Positions 6,055 through 6,640 of a DNA stretch of 6,640 nucleotides are shown here, in pieces. The notes beneath the pieces were generated by a model that searched no databases, had not been told where the DNA came from, and worked only from the letters and a program-made list of their open reading frames with translations. The stretch is from Bacteroidetes/Chlorobi group bacterium ChocPot_Mid. GTDB taxonomy: Bacteria > Bacteroidota > Ignavibacteria > Kapaibacteriales > UBA2268. How positions within the stretch are numbered: position 1 is the first letter of the stretch; every line of letters begins with the position of its first letter. The position numbers were made by a program, and so were the translations under genes. The stretch spans positions 1-6,640 of the forward strand of contig RCNQ01000011.1 of the NCBI GenBank assembly GCA_003731675.1. Reading direction: 5' to 3'.

Positions 6055-6062
6055 TATTTTTG
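6055..6062 (+). promoter_or_regulatory. Probable -7 element of the gyrA promoter
   Basis: TATTTTTG matches the Bacteroidota -7 consensus TAnnTTTG and is followed by TA, exactly as in the element at 261-268. No TTG lies at the correct distance; the nearest candidate is TTAG at 6031-6034, 20 bp upstream. Predicted transcription would begin near 6067-6071, giving a leader of about 35-40 nt. Confidence 0.5.
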
Positions 6063-6105
6063 TAAGTTATTTTTTTCGAGATTTTTTGAGGGGGAAATTT
6101 AAGCT

Positions 6106-6640
6106 ATGAGCTTATTAGCAAGAGAACAAATTGTACCAACTGACCTTGAAGATGAGATAAAAAATTCTTATCTTGACTATTCAATGTCTGTAATAGTTTC
6201 AAGAGCATTACCAGATGTCAGAGACGGTTTAAAACCTGTCCACAGAAGAATACTTTTCGGAATGCATGAGCTAGGTGTTCAACCAAACAAAGCATATAAA
6301 AAATCAGCAAGGGTTGTCGGTGAAGTTTTAGGTAAGTTTCATCCTCATGGTGATTCTTCTGTGTATGAAGCAATGGTAAGATTGGCTCAGGATTGGTCAA
6401 TGAGATATCCGTTGGTTGACGGTCAAGGGAATTTTGGTTCGATTGATGGTGATTCTCCTGCGGCAATGAGATACACTGAATCGAGGTTGGCATGGCCTGC
6501 AACTGAAATGCTCAGGGATATTGAAAAGAATACAGTTGATTTCGTACCGAATTTTGATGAGTCTTTGCAAGAGCCAACAGTATTGCCAACAGTTTTTCCA
6601 ACGTTGTTAGTCAATGGTGCAAGTGGTATTGCTGTTGGTA
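6106..6640 (+). CDS. gyrA: DNA gyrase subunit A, N-terminal part (cut by window edge)
   Basis: The first 178 residues of GyrA are present; the frame runs off the right edge. GyrA is the breakage-reunion subunit that, with GyrB, introduces negative supercoils. Diagnostic stretches are IKNSYLDYSMSVIVSRALPD (18-37), VRDGLKPVHRRIL (38-50), KSARVVGEVLGKFHPHGDSS (66-85), DGQGNFGSIDGDSPAAMRY (105-123) and PTLLVNGASGIAVG (165-178). Tyr123 in AAMRYTE is the DNA-linking catalytic tyrosine (Tyr122 in E. coli). In the quinolone-resistance region the positions equal to E. coli Ser83 and Asp87 are Ser84 and Glu88, a combination usual in wild-type enzymes of many phyla. GAGGGGG (6088-6094) is the ribosome binding site, 11 nt before the ATG, which is somewhat far. 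The extended N-terminal similarity and the MRYPLVDGQGNFGS core favour GyrA over ParC. The gene is not adjacent to gyrB on its left. Confidence 0.97.
   Translation, partial: MSLLAREQIVPTDLEDEIKNSYLDYSMSVIVSRALPDVRDGLKPVHRRILFGMHELGVQPNKAYKKSARVVGEVLGKFHPHGDSSVYEAMVRLAQDWSMRYPLVDGQGNFGSIDGDSPAAMRYTESRLAWPATEMLRDIEKNTVDFVPNFDESLQEPTVLPTVFPTLLVNGASGIAVG

Larger units (their letters stand above)
5785..6105. other. AT-rich 321-bp gap before gyrA, no gene seen
   Basis: No credible coding frame is present; the longest ATG-started readings are only a few codons. The stretch contains the palindrome GTTAATTAAC (5795-5804), an inverted pair AATATCTT/AAGATATT (5850-5857 and 5886-5893), and a second, GAAATTA/TAATTTC (5899-5905 and 5921-5927), which can be extended by GATAT/ATATC. 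In DNA this AT-rich some of these are expected by chance. The right end carries the gyrA promoter signals. No convincing terminator for the YitT gene lies directly after its stop. Confidence 0.5.

Noticed and set aside
6218..6614. Two minus-strand open frames inside gyrA
   Set aside because: Antisense shadows of a highly conserved gyrA coding region.
1..6640. CRISPR array, transposon, tRNA or phage-defence operon
   Set aside because: No spaced direct repeats, transposase or integrase motifs, terminal inverted repeats, tRNA-like cloverleaf or defence-type gene cluster could be seen.

Overview
The window looks like ordinary chromosomal DNA from an AT-rich bacterium of the Bacteroidota/Chlorobi (FCB) group, possibly an Ignavibacteria- or Kapabacteria-like lineage. 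The lines of evidence are: two TAnnTTTG -7 elements, one with a TTG box 19 bp upstream, as in Bacteroidota primary-sigma promoters; signal peptides ending in LSA|Q or LLS|Q; a lipoprotein with an LSGC lipobox; outer-membrane-barrel-like proteins ending in an aromatic residue; and a GyrA with the MRYPLVDGQGNFGS-type core seen in this group. The assignment below phylum level is inference.

Layout from left to right: the last 58 codons of an unrecognised gene (1-177, +); a good Bacteroidota-type promoter (239-268); a lipoprotein of the L,D-transpeptidase (YkuD) family (328-1431, +); an intergenic stretch with two TTTTCCACA-type nonamers; two small exported proteins that look like outer-membrane beta-barrels (1619-2158 and 2297-2884, both +), separated by a clear intrinsic terminator (2177-2214); a large secreted alpha/beta-hydrolase (esterase/peptidase-like) on the minus strand (2885-4663), whose stop codon directly abuts that of the second barrel gene; a divergent intergenic region; a YitT-family membrane protein (4816-5784, +); a 321-bp AT-rich gap containing no gene; and the first 178 codons of gyrA (6106 to the right edge, +).

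The first four complete genes all encode envelope or exported proteins: a cell-wall cross-linking or remodelling enzyme on a lipid anchor, two putative outer-membrane proteins, and a secreted hydrolase. Each has its own leader and most are separated by 130-320 bp, so they look like single-gene transcription units, not a pathway operon. YitT and gyrA are unrelated housekeeping-type neighbours. I found no mobile element, CRISPR array, tRNA or rRNA, and no convincing new multi-gene system. The points most worth a second look are the altered catalytic motif of the transpeptidase, the domain layout and altered oxyanion-region motif of the secreted hydrolase, the DnaA-box-like pair, and the structured region in front of gyrA.
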